A DNA stretch of 41,033 nt. It comes from an uncultured Hyphomicrobiales bacterium. GTDB lineage: Bacteria; Pseudomonadota; Alphaproteobacteria; Rhizobiales; Beijerinckiaceae. Shown here piece by piece: positions 1 through 8,338 of the stretch. Position numbers and translations under genes: made by a program. Position 1 is the first letter of the stretch, and each line of letters starts with the position of its first letter. The stretch is from positions 1 through 41,033 of the forward strand of contig CAIKAR010000082.1 in assembly GCA_903825465.1 (NCBI GenBank), in the 5' to 3' direction. Under the pieces are notes generated by a model. That model ran no database searches, had not been told where the DNA came from, and saw only the letters and a program-made list of their open reading frames with translations.

Positions 1-2049
1 CGCGACATGCCGATCAACTCGATCTACATGATGTCGCACTCCGGCGCGCGTGGTTCGCCCACGCAGATGAAGCAGCTCGCCGCCATGCGCGGCTTGATGG
101 CCAAGCCTTCGGGCGAGATCATCGAGAGCCCGATCATCGCCAACTTCAAGGAAGGCCTGTCGGTTCTCGAATACTTCAACTCGACCCACGGCGCCCGCAA
201 GGGTCTCGCCGACACCGCGTTGAAAACGGCGAACTCCGGCTATCTCACGCGCCGCCTCGTCGACGTGGCGCAGGACTCGATCATCACGACTCCGGACTGC
301 GGCTCGCAGGGCGGCATCAAGATGCGCGCGATCCTGGACGCCGGCAATGTCGTCGCCTCGCTGTCGAGCCGGATTCTCGGCCGGACGGCGGCGGAAGACA
401 TCGTCGACGCCGACGGCAAGGTCGTCGTCAAGAAGGGCGCGCTGATCGTCGAAGCCGACATCGCGCCGCTCAACGCGTCGGGCGCGCAGGAAGTCAAGAT
501 CCGCTCGGTCCTGACCTGCGAAGCCAAAAACGGCGTGTGCGGCGCCTGTTACGGGCGCGACCTCGCGCGCGGCACGCCTGTCAACATGGGCGAGGCCGTG
601 GGCGTCATCGCGGCGCAGTCGATCGGCGAGCCCGGCACGCAGTTGACGATGCGCACGTTTCACATCGGCGGCGCGGCGCAGATCGCGGATCATTCGTTCA
701 TCGAATCGAACTTCGATGGCGAGGTCAGAATCCGCAACTCGCACATCGCCACGAACTCCGACGGCGACACGGTGGTGCTCGCCCGCAACGTGGCGGTCGC
801 GGTTGTCGCGCCCGACGGCTCCGACCGCGCGGTTCACCGCGTGCTTTACGGCGCGCGGCTGAAGGTCAAGGAAGGCGAGAAGGTCAAGCGCGGCCAGCGC
901 ATGGTCGAATGGGACCCGTTCACGCGGCCCGTCATGTCGGAACTCGACGGAACAATCGGCTTCGAGGATCTCGTCGACGGCATGTCGATGTCCGAGGCGG
1001 TCGATGAATCCACCGGCATCGCCAAGCGCGTCGTCACCGACTGGCGCCTCAACCAGCGCTCGTCGAGCCTCAAGCCGGCCATCGTGATCAAGGGCGAGGA
1101 CGGCAAGATCCTCAAGCTGCCGCGCGGCGGCGACGCCCGCTACACGCTGCCCGTCGAGTGCATCATCGCCGTCGATCCCGGCGCGAAGATCAGGGCTGGC
1201 GACGTGGTGGCGCGCGTCTCGCTCGAATCGGCGAAGACGCGCGACATCACCGGCGGCTTGCCGCGCGTCGCCGAATTGTTCGAGGCCCGGCGCCCGAAGG
1301 ACCACGCGATCATCGCGGAGATTTCGGGCATCGTGAAGTTCGGCAAGGACTACAAAAACAAGCAGCGCCTTACGATTATCCCGTCGGAGGAGGGGGCCGA
1401 AGAGGCCGAGTACCTCATCCCGAAGGGCAAGCACATCCATCTCCAGGACGGCGACGTCGTGGAAAAGGGCGACTACATCGTCGATGGCAATCCCGCGCCG
1501 CACGACATTCTGGCGATCAAGGGCGTCGAGGAACTCGCCGCCTACCTGGTCAACGAAATTCAGGAAGTCTACCGCTTGCAGGGTGTCGGCATCAACGACA
1601 AGCACATCGAGGTCATCGTCCGACAGATGTTGCAGAAGGTGGACATCTCCGAGGTTGGCGACAGCGAGTACTTGAACGGCGAGCAGGTCGACCGCGCCGA
1701 AATGGACGAGGTCAACGAGCGCATCCTGGCCAACGGCGGCAAGCCGGCGGCGGGCACGCCCGTTCTTCTCGGCATCACCAAGGCGAGCTTGCAGACGAAG
1801 TCGTTCATCTCCGCGGCCTCCTTCCAGGAGACCACGCGCGTCCTCACAGAGGCCGCCGTCAACGGCAAGATGGACACACTCGAAGGCCTGAAGGAAAACG
1901 TCATCGTGGGCCGGCTCATTCCGGCGGGCACGGGCGCGGCGATGTCGCTGCTGCGCCGGGTCGCCACGACGCGCGACGAGATGATCCTCGCGCAGAAGGC
2001 GGAAACCTCGCAGGCCCCGACGCCGCAACTGCCGCCGGCGGCGGAGTAA
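1..2049 (+). CDS. rpoC: DNA-directed RNA polymerase subunit beta', C-terminal part (5' end outside window)
   Basis: This is the catalytic beta' subunit of RNA polymerase. The frame is already open at base 1, so the N-terminal half, including the catalytic NADFDGD motif, lies outside the window; 682 codons are visible. In order one sees the segment leading into the bridge helix ([14 protein letters not shown]), the bridge helix ([19 protein letters not shown]), the four cysteines of the C-terminal zinc site (one in TTPDCGS, three in [14 protein letters not shown]), the first trigger-loop helix ([17 protein letters not shown]), a long insertion of the proteobacterial SI3 type, and the C-terminal block with [15 protein letters not shown]. 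The tail is Pro/Ala-rich and ends in TAA. A hairpin terminator follows directly. The expected rpsL-rpsG genes are not next; rpmB is. Identification is certain. Confidence 0.98.
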   Translation, partial: RDMPINSIYMMSHSGARGSPTQMKQLAAMRGLMAKPSGEIIESPIIANFKEGLSVLEYFNSTHGARKGLADTALKTANSGYLTRRLVDVAQDSIITTPDCGSQGGIKMRAILDAGNVVASLSSRILGRTAAEDIVDADGKVVVKKGALIVEADIAPLNASGAQEVKIRSVLTCEAKNGVCGACYGRDLARGTPVNMGEAVGVIAAQSIGEPGTQLTMRTFHIGGAAQIADHSFIESNFDGEVRIRNSHIATNSDGDTVVLARNVAVAVVAPDGSDRAVHRVLYGARLKVKEGEKVKRGQRMVEWDPFTRPVMSELDGTIGFEDLVDGMSMSEAVDESTGIAKRVVTDWRLNQRSSSLKPAIVIKGEDGKILKLPRGGDARYTLPVECIIAVDPGAKIRAGDVVARVSLESAKTRDITGGLPRVAELFEARRPKDHAIIAEISGIVKFGKDYKNKQRLTIIPSEEGAEEAEYLIPKGKHIHLQDGDVVEKGDYIVDGNPAPHDILAIKGVEELAAYLVNEIQEVYRLQGVGINDKHIEVIVRQMLQKVDISEVGDSEYLNGEQVDRAEMDEVNERILANGGKPAAGTPVLLGITKASLQTKSFISAASFQETTRVLTEAAVNGKMDTLEGLKENVIVGRLIPAGTGAAMSLLRRVATTRDEMILAQKAETSQAPTPQLPPAAE

Positions 2050-2055
2050 AATTAG

Positions 2056-2088
2056 AAACGCCGTCGAGCGCTTGCTTGACGGCGTTTT
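2056..2088 (+). terminator. Rho-independent terminator of rpoC
   Basis: AAACGCCGTC (2056-2065) pairs perfectly with GACGGCGTTT (2078-2087) across a 12-base loop and ends in TTTT. It starts 7 bases after the rpoC stop codon. Its right arm also contains the -35 element of the next promoter. Confidence 0.85.
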
Positions 2089-2103
2089 GACGCGGCCCTA
2101 TAG
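2075..2103 (+). promoter_or_regulatory. Sigma-70 promoter for rpmB, nested in the rpoC terminator
   Basis: CTTGAC (2075-2080), 17 bases, then CTATAG (2098-2103). This matches the alphaproteobacterial consensus CTTGAC-N17-CTATAT at 11 of 12 positions. Transcription would start near 2110 and leave a leader of about 120 bases before rpmB. The leader can form GCCAACC (2107-2113) with GGTTGGC (2164-2170), enclosing the GC palindrome 2148-2163. Confidence 0.7.
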
Positions 2104-2233
2104 ACCGCCAACCCAAACGCGGCCGTGGTTTCCCCAGGGTCCGAAGAGCGCCGCGCGCGGCGCGGTTGGCAAATCATTCTCCGGCCCCGCCGGGTCCGCC
2201 CCGCGGCGGATATGTGTTTCGAAAGGAAGTTCC

Positions 2234-2536
2234 ATGTCCCGCCGTTGCGAATTGTCCGGCATCGCCGTTCAGGTCGGCCACCTCGTCAGCCATTCCAACA
2301 TCAAGACCAAGACCCGGTTCCTGCCGAATCTGTGCAACGTCACGCTGATTTCGGACTTGCTCGGTCGCTCGGTTCGACTGCGCATCGCCGCGGCGACAAT
2401 CCGCTCGGTCGAGCATCGCGGCGGCCTCGACGCGTACCTGCTCAAGGCGCGCGACGCGGAACTGTCGCAACGCGCCCGTGAGCTGAAGCGCGAAATCGTC
2501 AAGAAGAGCGCCGCCGCGGCCCCCGCAGCCGCCTGA
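2234..2536 (+). CDS. rpmB: 50S ribosomal protein L28
   Basis: Large-subunit ribosomal protein of 100 residues, the usual size for the alphaproteobacterial form. The N terminus MSRRCELSG, then [17 protein letters not shown] and the following [15 protein letters not shown], are the typical L28 core. The C-terminal tail is Lys/Ala-rich, as in rhizobial L28. The start ATG at 2234 is preceded by a purine-rich ribosome site (GAAAGGAAG, 2221-2229). An in-frame upstream extension to 2072 was rejected because it has no family similarity and would run through the rpoC terminator. It is transcribed alone between its own promoter (2075-2103) and a strong terminator (2564-2591). Confidence 0.96.
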   Translation: MSRRCELSGIAVQVGHLVSHSNIKTKTRFLPNLCNVTLISDLLGRSVRLRIAAATIRSVEHRGGLDAYLLKARDAELSQRARELKREIVKKSAAAAPAAA

Positions 2537-2563
2537 TTTCCGCAATCTTGGAAATCGAAAACG

Positions 2564-2591
2564 GGCGGCGCCATTGGCGACCGCCTTTTTT
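2564..2591 (+). terminator. Terminator of rpmB, probably bidirectional
   Basis: GGCGG (2564-2568) and CGCC (2569-2572) pair with GGCG (2576-2579) and CCGCC (2581-2585) around an ATT loop with one bulged A, followed by six T. On the opposite strand the same hairpin is followed by CGTTTTCG, so it may also end the leftward HAD-phosphatase operon, which stops at 2621. Confidence 0.85.
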
Positions 2592-2620
2592 ATCGCGCGG
2601 GATCGACGGTGTTTCCGCGT

Positions 2621-3331
2621 TCATCCCGATTTCGGGCCCGCGACGATGTCGCGCAGAAAGCCCGAGAGATCGTCCGTGACAAAATCGACATGCGCGGGAA
2701 TCTCGACTGCCCGCTCCCAAATTTCCCGGTGGTCGCCGCCGCCGAGGCGCGGAACCACCAGCGTCGTGGCCATGCCGTGCTTGCGCGGCGCCTCCAGGTT
2801 GTGGACGATATCCTCGAACATGGCGGCGGTCGCGGGCGCGACCCGGTGGTCCCGGAAAAATTTCAGATAGGTGTCCTCGGCGGGCTTCGGAATGAAATCC
2901 GCCGACACGATGTCGAACACATCCTCGAACAATCCGCGTAGGCCCAGCCCTTCGACCGTGTTGAGGGCGTGCGCGCGCGAACCGTTGGTGAAAATGAGCT
3001 TGCGTCCGGGCAAGGCGTCGATCGCGGCGGCCAAGGCGTGGTCTGGCGCGAGATCCGACCGGTCGATGTCGTGAACGAAGGCGAGAAACTCCGCCGGGTC
3101 GATGTTGTGCTCCGCCATCAAGCCGTTCAGCGTCGTGCCGTGGGCGCGGTAATAGTATTTCTGCAACGCGCGCGCGGACATCAGGTCGAGCCCGCTGTGA
3201 TTGGCGAGCCATATCGTAATGCGGTCGTCGATGCGCGGCCACAGATCGCCGCCGGCGGGGTAAAGCGTGTTGTCGAGGTCGAACACCCACGTGTCGACCT
3301 GGGCGAAACGCGCCGCCACGCCGCCTGTCAT
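2621..3331 (-). CDS. HAD-superfamily pyrimidine 5'-nucleotidase-type phosphatase
   Basis: Cytoplasmic haloacid-dehalogenase-fold phosphatase of 236 residues. Motif I is DLDNTLYP with nucleophile Asp18 and acid/base Asp20. Motif II is FTNGS (Thr115), motif III lysine is Lys149 in IPKP, and the motif IV acids are Glu173-Asp174. The motif I form with NTLYP is typical of the pyrimidine 5'-nucleotidase (SDT1/PHM8-like) branch, so a role in removing phosphate from nucleoside monophosphates is likely; the exact substrate cannot be read from sequence. The ATG at 3331 overlaps the argB stop by four bases (ATGA), so the two are translationally coupled. A longer in-frame opening to 3667 lies wholly inside argB and is not credible. 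Confidence 0.88.
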   Translation of the reverse strand: MTGGVAARFAQVDTWVFDLDNTLYPAGGDLWPRIDDRITIWLANHSGLDLMSARALQKYYYRAHGTTLNGLMAEHNIDPAEFLAFVHDIDRSDLAPDHALAAAIDALPGRKLIFTNGSRAHALNTVEGLGLRGLFEDVFDIVSADFIPKPAEDTYLKFFRDHRVAPATAAMFEDIVHNLEAPRKHGMATTLVVPRLGGGDHREIWERAVEIPAHVDFVTDDLSGFLRDIVAGPKSG

Positions 3332-4218
3332 CGCGTGATCAGCGTGCCCGCGCCGCCGTCGGTCAGCAACTCCACCAGCACCGCGTGGGGTGTCTGCCCG
3401 TCGAGTATGACGACGCCCTCGACGCCTTTTTCGATGGCGTAGATGCAGGTCTCGACCTTGGGAATCATTCCGCCGGTGATGGTGCCGTCGGCGATCAACT
3501 CGCGGATACGCGGAATGTTGAGCTCCTTGATGAGTTTCTTGTCCTTGTCGAGCACGCCGGGCACGTCGGTCAGGAAGAGGAGGCGCTTGGCCTTGAGCGC
3601 GCCCGCGATCGCGCCGGCGAAGGTGTCGGCGTTGACGTTGTAGGTCTCGCCGTCGGCGCCTTGGCACACGGGCGCGAGCACGGGGATGAGTTCGCGGCCG
3701 AGCACCTGTTCCAGCACCGTCGAGTCGACCTTGGAGGGTTCGCCCACGAAGCCGAGATCAACCACTTCCTCGATGCGCGAGGACGGATCGACGATGACGC
3801 GCGTCGCCTTGACGGCGGTCACCATGTTGCCGTCCTTGCCGCACAGGCCGATGGCGCGGCCACCCTCGTTGTTGATGAAGCCGACGATCTGCTTGTTGAT
3901 AAGGCCGGCGAGCACCATTTCGACGATCTCGACGGTGGCCTTGTCGGTGACGCGCAGGCCCGCCTTGAACTCCGACTTGATGCCGAGCTTGCCCAGCATG
4001 GCGCCGATTTGCGGGCCGCCGCCGTGCACGACCACGGGGTTCACGCCGGACTGTTCGAGCAAAACCATGTCGCGGGCGAAGCTCTTGGCGACGCTCTCGT
4101 CGCCCATGGCGTGGCCGCCGTATTTGACCACGACGATGGCGTCGTCGTAGCGCAGCATGTGTGGCAGCGCCTGCATCAGGATTTCGGCGTGGCGCTGGGG
4201 GCTGTCGGTGTCGGTCAT
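3328..4218 (-). CDS. argB: Acetylglutamate kinase
   Basis: Phosphorylates N-acetyl-L-glutamate with ATP, the second step of arginine synthesis. It has 296 residues. The amino-acid-kinase fold shows VVKYGGHAM with Lys32, the substrate loop [10 protein letters not shown], and a C-terminal block with [10 protein letters not shown]. The N-terminal extension before the kinase core (about 25 residues, including [12 protein letters not shown]) matches the hexameric, arginine-inhibited form of the enzyme, so feedback inhibition by arginine is likely. The gene follows engB by 69 bases and overlaps the downstream HAD gene by four. The pairing of engB, argB and a HAD gene is common in Hyphomicrobiales. 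Confidence 0.97.
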   Translation of the reverse strand: MTDTDSPQRHAEILMQALPHMLRYDDAIVVVKYGGHAMGDESVAKSFARDMVLLEQSGVNPVVVHGGGPQIGAMLGKLGIKSEFKAGLRVTDKATVEIVEMVLAGLINKQIVGFINNEGGRAIGLCGKDGNMVTAVKATRVIVDPSSRIEEVVDLGFVGEPSKVDSTVLEQVLGRELIPVLAPVCQGADGETYNVNADTFAGAIAGALKAKRLLFLTDVPGVLDKDKKLIKELNIPRIRELIADGTITGGMIPKVETCIYAIEKGVEGVVILDGQTPHAVLVELLTDGGAGTLITR

Positions 4219-4287
4219 GTCGAATCCGGAAACGGAAGAGGAATGTATCTAGCGGCTCGCGGCCAGCGGTTCAATGCGATGGCGGCG

Positions 4288-4986
4288 TCACGCCCCCCGC
4301 TCGCTCAAAAGCCGCGCGACAACCGCCCGAAATTCCGCGACACCCTCCTTGGTCCGCGAAGAAGTCGTCAAGATTTCGGGATGCGCGGCGGGGCGCCTCG
4401 CCAGCGCCGCCAGTGTAGCCTCGACAACGCCGGCGCGCGCGCCTGGCTTGACCTCGTCGAACTTCGTCAGCGCCACCTGATAGGAAACCGCCGCGCGGTC
4501 GAAGGCGGTCATCGTCTCCAGATCGGGCGGCTTCGGCCCGTGGCGGCCATCGATCAGCACGAAAACGCGCATTAGGCTGGCCCGCCCCGCGAGGTAGGCT
4601 TGCATCAGACGCATCCAGCCGTTCGACTTTTCCTTGCCGACAGAGGCGTAACCGTAGCCCGGCATATCGACCAGGCGTATCCGTTCGGCGCCGGGTGGGC
4701 CGCCGAGCGCGAAAAAGTTGAGCTGCTGGGTGCGCCCAGGCGTGTGCGACACGCGCGCCAGCGTTGTCCGCCCCGTCAGCGCGTTGACCAGCGAGGATTT
4801 GCCGACGTTCGAGCGCCCGGCGAAGGCGATTTCCGGCGGGGCCATCGGCGGCAACCCGTTGATGTCGGCGGCCCCCCAGATGAATTCGCAAGGCCCCGCG
4901 AACAAGAGTCGGCCGGCCTCGACGAAGTCCGCGGGCCGGAGCGGCGCGGATTCCGCCGCCGTGCGTTGTCCAGCGCCTACATCCAC
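4288..4986 (-). CDS. engB: Ribosome biogenesis GTPase EngB (YihA/YsxC)
   Basis: Small essential GTPase that helps late assembly of the 50S ribosomal subunit; 232 residues. G1 is GRSNVGKS (57-64), G3 is DMPGYG (about 108-113), G4 is TKFD (174-177), and a family-typical HTPGRTQQLNFF stretch lies between. The start is GTG at 4986, preceded by CGGGAGAT, a good ribosome site, and it overlaps the upstream SCO gene by ten bases. The N-terminal 30-40 residues before the GTPase core are of the length seen in alphaproteobacteria. The small overlap suggests coupled translation with the copper chaperone gene. Confidence 0.95.
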   Translation of the reverse strand: MDVGAGQRTAAESAPLRPADFVEAGRLLFAGPCEFIWGAADINGLPPMAPPEIAFAGRSNVGKSSLVNALTGRTTLARVSHTPGRTQQLNFFALGGPPGAERIRLVDMPGYGYASVGKEKSNGWMRLMQAYLAGRASLMRVFVLIDGRHGPKPPDLETMTAFDRAAVSYQVALTKFDEVKPGARAGVVEATLAALARRPAAHPEILTTSSRTKEGVAEFRAVVARLLSERGA

Positions 4987-5573
4987 CGTTCGATCTCCCG
5001 GGCCGCCGCGTCGGGATTGGCGAGATTGAGCGCGTTGACGAAGCGCATTTGCTTGTCCATCAAATAAACGATGGCGCTGTGGTCCATAGTGTAATCATCT
5101 CCGGTTCCCGGCTGTTTCTTCGAATAGACCCTGTATTCCTTCAGCACCTTGTCGATATCCGCGCGGTCGCCCGACAGGCCGATGATCCTGTCGTCGAAAC
5201 TTGAGAGATAGTCCTTCATGATCGCGGGCGTGTCACGTTCGGGATCGACGGTGACAAAGACGCCGCGCGCCTTGCCGCCCGCCTTCAGCTTGCGGAGGAT
5301 TTCGGAGATTTCGAACAAGGTCGTAGGGCACACGTCCGGGCAGTGCGTGTATCCGAAAAAGACGAGGCTCGGTTCGCCCTTGAGATCGTCCTGCGTTACG
5401 TCCTTGCCGTCGCCGCCGGTCAGCTTGAACGGTCCGCCGATGAGCGAAGGCGCGGGCGCGCCCGGGCCATTGTCGACAAGCATCATCGCCGCCGCGCCGG
5501 CGACCAACGCGGCGCCGCCGGCGAAGGCGACGATAGGCAACAAGTTTCGACGGGTGGTGGTTGGAGGCGCCAT
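4977..5573 (-). CDS. SCO1/SenC-family copper chaperone
   Basis: Membrane-anchored periplasmic thioredoxin-fold protein that delivers copper to the CuA site of cytochrome c oxidase or keeps its cysteines reduced; 198 residues. A single N-terminal hydrophobic segment (about 12-32) acts as anchor or uncleaved signal. The copper ligands are present: CPDVCP (Cys78, Cys82) and a distal histidine in MDHSA (His165). VFFGYTHCPDVCPTT is the family signature. It lies in a leftward run between a small membrane protein and engB. No oxidase genes are visible in the window. Confidence in the family is high; which oxidase it serves is unknown. Confidence 0.93.
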   Translation of the reverse strand: MAPPTTTRRNLLPIVAFAGGAALVAGAAAMMLVDNGPGAPAPSLIGGPFKLTGGDGKDVTQDDLKGEPSLVFFGYTHCPDVCPTTLFEISEILRKLKAGGKARGVFVTVDPERDTPAIMKDYLSSFDDRIIGLSGDRADIDKVLKEYRVYSKKQPGTGDDYTMDHSAIVYLMDKQMRFVNALNLANPDAAAREIERWM

Positions 5574-5591
5574 CGCGTATTCCCGGGCTCG

Positions 5592-5792
5592 TCAGAAACA
5601 GCCCTGCATGGCCGCCAGCATGTCGAAGAAGATCGCCGCGCCGTAACGCGCCCACAAGACGCCGCCAAGCGCGGTCAGCGCGCCGCCCACAACCGCCAGC
5701 CACAGCAAGAAGCGGCGGCTGTCGAAAGGAATGGCCTCGTCCGACGAAAGGGACGCGGCGTCGAGGGGCGATCCCTGTGCCATCGCGCTCAT
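5592..5792 (-). CDS. Small single-span membrane protein, unknown function
   Basis: Predicted protein of 66 residues, or 63 if translation begins at the second ATG at 5783. It has an acidic N-terminal stretch (SLSSDEAIPFDSRR), one strongly hydrophobic helix (about 28-48, LLWLAVVGGALTALGGVLW) and a short amphipathic tail. The position 18 bases upstream of the SCO gene and the same orientation suggest co-transcription, and perhaps a role in respiratory complex assembly, but this is inference only. I do not recognise a family. A longer in-frame opening up to 5939 runs through the neighbouring gene and was rejected. Confidence 0.6.
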   Translation of the reverse strand: MSAMAQGSPLDAASLSSDEAIPFDSRRFLLWLAVVGGALTALGGVLWARYGAAIFFDMLAAMQGCF

Positions 5793-5841
5793 ATAACGCA
5801 CGCCTCCGCCAATTGCACGGGCGAAGAAGGCGGATGCCGCC

Positions 5842-6099
5842 TCAGTGCCGGGCGGCGATCGTGAATTCGCCGTTGCGGACACGCTGCGGCAGCTTCTCGG
5901 CGAATTCCGCGACGGGATCTTCGCCATAGGCGCCGACAAGTTCCTGAAACGCGGCGAACAGGGCGGCGTGGGCGAAGCTGTCGCCCTCCAGCCCCGACAT
6001 GAGCGCTTCCTCGAAGGCCTGAGTCACATAGCCAAGGGCCTGACGGCGCTCTTCGGCGGCCGTTTCCTCGTCAAAGTTGGTCAGGGGGTTCGTTGTCAT
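5842..6099 (-). CDS. Small acidic hypothetical protein
   Basis: Protein of 85 residues with no signal peptide or membrane segment. It appears helical and acidic (NFDEETAAEERRQALGYV near the N terminus, later EDPVAEFAEKLPQRV). The ATG at 6099 was chosen because the sequence becomes well ordered from MTTNPL onward, while the upstream extension to 6174 is poor in codon bias. It sits between the small membrane protein and the TIGR02301-like gene, all leftward. I do not recognise the family and assign no function. Confidence 0.6.
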   Translation of the reverse strand: MTTNPLTNFDEETAAEERRQALGYVTQAFEEALMSGLEGDSFAHAALFAAFQELVGAYGEDPVAEFAEKLPQRVRNGEFTIAARH

Positions 6100-6192
6100 C
6101 ACGGCGGACACTAGACACTCGGAACCGCCGCGGCGACCCTGTTCTTTCCAAACGGTTAACAGGCCCGCGGGCAATTTATTAACATTTGTGGG

Positions 6193-6618
6193 TTAACCGC
6201 CTCCGAATCGGCTGCCGACGTCCCTGGCAATGGACCCGCCTTCGCCGATGTACTTGTCGATGATCAACCGGGCGTTGTCCGTGCACGTCCGATAGGTCGT
6301 CTCGAAGCCGTGGAAGCCTTTGTTATAAGCGCCCGCGAGCCTGTCCTTGCGCGGGGCGCTGGCGGATTCCGCCTCAATCAGCGCGTTCATCCGGGCGCGC
6401 CACTCCGCGCCGTCCTTGTCGCCGCAGAGATCGCGCAAATACGCGAGCGCGCCCATTATTTCCGCGAGCCGCAACAATTGTGGCTCGTAGGGCGCCATGG
6501 GTTCGACCTGCGGCGCGGGAGGGGCCGGCGCGGGCCGGGATTGCGCGCCCGCGCCCCGGCCGCCCAGCGCCAGCGCGGCGACAAACACAGCGGCCCCGAC
6601 CGCGCGCGAAATTGTCAT
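6193..6618 (-). CDS. Exported TIGR02301-like protein
   Basis: Exported protein of 141 residues. A Sec signal peptide occupies about residues 1-25 (VFVAALALGGRGAGAQ, cleavage after AGA), followed by a proline-rich linker. The mature part begins YEPQLLRLAEIMGALAYLR, which I recognise as the conserved opening of the TIGR02301 family, found mainly in Hyphomicrobiales. Two cysteines (Cys65 in RDLCGD and Cys112 in YRTCTD) could form a disulphide in the periplasm. The molecular role is not known. It overlaps the Nudix gene by four bases (ATGA), so both are read from one message. Confidence 0.8.
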   Translation of the reverse strand: MTISRAVGAAVFVAALALGGRGAGAQSRPAPAPPAPQVEPMAPYEPQLLRLAEIMGALAYLRDLCGDKDGAEWRARMNALIEAESASAPRKDRLAGAYNKGFHGFETTYRTCTDNARLIIDKYIGEGGSIARDVGSRFGGG

Positions 6619-7058
6619 GCGCCGCCGCGGGCCAAGGCGAAGCCGCGATCGAGGATCGGACCGAGATTTGGCGTCAGCCGCAGCGCCGCCGCTTGTTCCG
6701 GCGTCGCCCAACGCACGACCGGCAATTCCTCGCCGGGCTCGCCTTCGCCGGAAATCCATTCGCAAGCGAAGGAGACGACAAGGAAATGGGTTTTCACCTT
6801 GCCCTCGTCGTCGCGCGCGATGACGTCGGAATAGCCGGTGAGGCCGATGATTCTGGCGCGGACGCCAGTCTCCTCGTGGAGTTCGCGCAGCGCGGCCTCC
6901 TCCAGCGTTTCGCCGGTTTCGACAAGGCCGCCGGGCAGAGTGAAGACATCGAGGAAAGGCGGCCGTCCGCGCGAGGCGAGCAAGACCTCGCCGCGGCGAA
7001 ACACCGCGGCGCTGGCCGCGAGAAAGGGCCGCGTGGGATAGGCTCTCGATTCAGTCAT
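6615..7058 (-). CDS. Nudix hydrolase
   Basis: Cytoplasmic Nudix-fold hydrolase of 147 residues that cleaves a nucleoside diphosphate linked to another group. The Nudix box GX5EX7REUXEEXGU is complete at residues 44-66 (from GLVETGE to REL and EETGV). The sequence resembles the ADP-ribose or NADH pyrophosphatase-like group, but the substrate cannot be fixed. Start ATG at 7058 is preferred over the in-frame opening at 7112, since the family core starts a few residues after MTESRAYP. A weak promoter is visible 27-54 bases upstream. Confidence 0.9.
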   Translation of the reverse strand: MTESRAYPTRPFLAASAAVFRRGEVLLASRGRPPFLDVFTLPGGLVETGETLEEAALRELHEETGVRARIIGLTGYSDVIARDDEGKVKTHFLVVSFACEWISGEGEPGEELPVVRWATPEQAAALRLTPNLGPILDRGFALARGGA

Positions 7059-7084
7059 GTGGCCCGCCGCTGTATGTCGCCGCG

Positions 7085-7112
7085 AAAATAGGGAAGTTTG
7101 AAGGAGATGCAA
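7085..7112 (-). promoter_or_regulatory. Possible promoter of the leftward Nudix-argB string
   Basis: On the minus strand TTGCAT (7107-7112), 16 bases, then TATTTT (7085-7090). The match to sigma-70 is moderate and the position, just upstream of the Nudix start at 7058, is suitable. Confidence 0.3.
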
Positions 7113-7149
7113 TGCCCGCCGCGCCCGCGTTGCCGCGGCGGATTCCCTT

Positions 7150-8226
7150 TCACCCCCGCGGCGGCCACGACACGCGGTCGTCGTATGCCAGCGGCGCGGG
7201 CCTCAGCACGGCGCGAGGGTCTTCCGTTTCCGCGCGGCAGAAATCCGCGAGCAATTTTCTCGCCCGCATCGGAGCGACATCGACCTTGATCGCCGCCCGC
7301 GGCAAATCGGGCATGCCCTCGGCCCGAAGCGCGGCGTCCTGAATTTCAAGCATCGCCTTGTCCTCGTCGAAGGTGTGCGACGTGCCCTTGCGGATTCCCT
7401 CCGTGAGTTCGGAATCGTCGTGGCGGAAGTTGCGGCAAACACCCCAGTGGTAATGCGCGGAATGCTCGGTCTCCGGCGTGATGAGATGCGGCACGCGGAT
7501 GACGAAGGCGTCCTCGCGCCGCCCGTCGGATTTGTAAACGCCGGCTTCCGTCATGTTGACGCCCGGCGGCAGGTGAATCGCGATCTGGAAACGGTTGATC
7601 TTGCCCGTGTGGTTCAACAGCATGGCGAAGAACGGCGGCGGATCGATGTTGGGCATCTCGCGGTGGGCGCGCACGACGCGGCCCTCCTCGACGACGACGA
7701 CAACAGGCGCGTCGGCGACCGCGGAATTGCCGATGGTCTCCTTGTGCACGTAGGTTTCGTGCGAGAGGTCCAAAAGGTTGTCGTTGATCAGCCGGTAGTC
7801 TGCCTTGATATGATGGTAGCCGCGGCTCACCGTCCAGCCCGGGCTTTTCATCCAGTGAACATCGGGAACGAGCGCGGGGTCGGCGAGGTCGGATTCGCCC
7901 AGCCATATCCACGCGAGGCCGTCTCGCTCGACCAGCGGGAAGGTTTTCGCTTTGACGCGCGGCAATTCCGTTTGTCCCGGCGCGTGGACACAGGCGCCGG
8001 AGGCGTCGAACGCGAGGCCGTGATAGCCGCAGGTCAGGCGCCCCTCGCGAAGAAAGCCCTTCGACAGGGGAACGAGGCGGTGCGGACAGCGGTCTTCCAT
8101 CGCGACCAGCGAATTGTCGGGCGCGCGCCACATGACAACGGCCTGATTGAGGAATTTGCGGGGAAGAATCGCGGCGCCGACCTCGTCGGCGAAGGCGGCG
8201 ACATGCCAGCAGTTCCTGATCCACAT
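7150..8226 (-). CDS. Rieske non-haem iron oxygenase, vanillate O-demethylase (VanA)-like
   Basis: Oxygenase component of 358 residues. Enzymes of this type use O2 and electrons from a reductase to remove methyl groups from, or hydroxylate, aromatic acids such as vanillate. The Rieske [2Fe-2S] ligands are CPH (Cys47, His49) and CGYH (Cys66, His69). The catalytic iron site is NLLDLSHETYVH with bridging Asp153 and ligands His156 and His161. The spacing and segments such as DYRLINDN and WGVCRNFRHDDSELTE closely resemble VanA. No VanB-type reductase is next to it, so electrons must come from a reductase encoded elsewhere. It is divergent from the binding-protein gene at 8339 and shares an intergenic region with paired -10-like elements. 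Substrate is not proven. Confidence 0.88.
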   Translation of the reverse strand: MWIRNCWHVAAFADEVGAAILPRKFLNQAVVMWRAPDNSLVAMEDRCPHRLVPLSKGFLREGRLTCGYHGLAFDASGACVHAPGQTELPRVKAKTFPLVERDGLAWIWLGESDLADPALVPDVHWMKSPGWTVSRGYHHIKADYRLINDNLLDLSHETYVHKETIGNSAVADAPVVVVVEEGRVVRAHREMPNIDPPPFFAMLLNHTGKINRFQIAIHLPPGVNMTEAGVYKSDGRREDAFVIRVPHLITPETEHSAHYHWGVCRNFRHDDSELTEGIRKGTSHTFDEDKAMLEIQDAALRAEGMPDLPRAAIKVDVAPMRARKLLADFCRAETEDPRAVLRPAPLAYDDRVSWPPRG

Positions 8227-8253
8227 GAGTTCGACCTCCCGCTGTTGGTTCCG

Positions 8254-8308
8254 TTTCTAGCACAGCGCCGGACGCGCCGCTTTGGTTTTCCCGCCGATCT
8301 GCTAGAAA
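8254..8308. promoter_or_regulatory. Back-to-back extended -10 promoter elements between divergent genes
   Basis: TTTCTAGCA (8254-8262) and its exact reverse complement TGCTAGAAA (8300-8308) face away from each other. Each reads outward as TGC-TAGAAA, an extended -10 element (TGn plus TANAAT-like). They lie 28 bases before the leftward start at 8226 and 30 bases before the rightward start at 8339, the right place for two short-leader transcripts. An alternative is a long-spaced operator for a shared regulator. Confidence 0.5.
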
Positions 8309-8338
8309 GCGCCACGCCAAGCCGTCAAGGGAGCCGGA

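Noticed and set aside
6156-6196. Cluster of TTAA sequences that might be a CtrA box
   Set aside because: CtrA sites need TTAA-N7-TTAA; the spacings here are 19 and 10 bases.
7101-7342. Small rightward open frame with a good AAGGAG ribosome site and ATG at 7112
   Set aside because: It runs antisense through the 3' end of the Rieske oxygenase gene and its product has no recognisable features. The ribosome-site match appears to be chance.
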